A stretch of 5,213 nt of DNA, from the NCBI GenBank assembly GCA_964373575.1, contig CAYJVB010000044.1, positions 1 through 5,213 of the forward strand, written 5' to 3'. The DNA is from CAYJVB01 sp964373575. GTDB taxonomy: Archaea; Aenigmatarchaeota; Aenigmatarchaeia; CG10238-14. Position 1 is the first letter of the stretch; each line of letters starts with the position of its first letter. Shown here piece after piece: positions 5,163-5,213 of the stretch. The position numbers were made by a program, and so were the translations under genes. The notes beneath the pieces were generated by a model, which searched no databases, was not told where the DNA came from, and worked only from the letters and a program-made list of their open reading frames with translations.

Positions 5163-5170
5163 GCGTACCG
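5163..5170. repeat. Right copy of 8-bp target-site duplication
   Basis: GCGTACCG, identical to 40..47 and directly abutting the right tip at 5162. Perfect identity suggests a fairly recent insertion. The rebuilt empty site would join 1..47 to 5171 onward. Confidence 0.85.
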
Positions 5171-5172
5171 TA

Positions 5173-5183
5173 ATATTTAAATA
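5173..5183 (+). promoter_or_regulatory. TATA box of the host gene starting at 5208
   Basis: ATATTTAAATA, a near-ideal archaeal TATA box whose core is centred near 5179, about 28 nt before the ATG at 5208. The target duplication ends only 2 bp upstream, so all sequence beyond the duplicated 8 bp upstream of this promoter has been replaced by the element. Confidence 0.6.
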
Positions 5184-5209
5184 GTTAGTAACACAAGAAC
5201 ACTAACTAT
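5181..5209. promoter_or_regulatory. Perfect inverted repeat over the host gene's start (likely operator)
   Basis: ATAGTTAGT (5181..5189) and ACTAACTAT (5201..5209) are exact inverted copies with an 11-bp spacer, so their centres are 20 bp apart, about two helical turns. The left arm overlaps the TATA box and the right arm overlaps the start codon, the place where a repressor would block initiation. It lies outside the element and so belongs to the host. Confidence 0.6.
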
Positions 5210-5213
5210 GGAA
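5208..5213 (+). CDS. Start of a host gene, cut by the window edge
   Basis: Only ATG GAA is visible (Met-Glu). The call rests on the strong TATA box at the right distance upstream and the inverted repeat over the start. The product cannot be named. The operator-like repeat suggests a tightly controlled, perhaps self-regulated gene. Confidence 0.4.

Noticed and set aside
1..5213. tRNA-based attachment site, CRISPR array or riboswitch
   Set aside because: No tRNA-like cloverleaf, regularly spaced repeat array or long structured leader could be seen. The repeats present are explained by the element's ends and the operator boxes.

Overview
The window looks archaeal. It is AT-rich (roughly one third G+C by eye). 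Several genes have a TATA-like box about 26 nt before the start codon, the spacing expected of leaderless transcripts, and two internal genes have GAGG ribosome-binding sites. The protein families also fit (SWIM-finger IS6-like transposase, ThaI-type restriction enzyme). I lean towards an AT-rich Nitrososphaerota (Thaumarchaeota) or DPANN-type genome, but the phylum cannot be fixed from this window.

The main result is that almost the whole window is one mobile element, 48..5162 (5,115 bp). It is bounded by a perfect 8-bp direct repeat, GCGTACCG (40..47 and 5163..5170), read as a target-site duplication. Just inside lie imperfect 50-bp terminal inverted repeats (48..97 and 5113..5162). Each end carries two copies of a TGTC...GGTGA motif whose TGTC starts at positions 6 and 35 from the tip on both sides. 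The tips (GACACTGTCGCA / GGCATTGTCAACA) resemble IS6-family ends such as IS26 (GGCACTGTTGCAAA), and 8 bp is the usual IS6 target duplication. This agrees with the IS6-like DDE transposase inside.

Layout, left to right: host flank 1..39; left end; a membrane-anchored zinc metalloprotease (-) and a lipoprotein (-); a 44-residue ribbon-helix-helix regulator (-, 1724..1858); a promoter region with repeated GTTATAGT/ACTATAAC boxes; the transposase (+); an N4-cytosine-type DNA methyltransferase (+) whose start overlaps the transposase end by 14 bp; a convergent ThaI-type restriction endonuclease (-) that abuts it with no gap; a zinc-ribbon protein (-) heading the endonuclease operon; right end; and the promoter and first two codons of a host gene (+).

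Taken together this reads as an IS6-type transposon that carries its own CGCG-type restriction-modification system, a small DNA-binding regulator and a surface protease/lipoprotein pair. The methyltransferase is coupled to the transposase, while the nuclease is driven from a promoter lying against the right terminal repeat. This suggests that protection, cutting and transposition are wired together. That regulatory model is inference.
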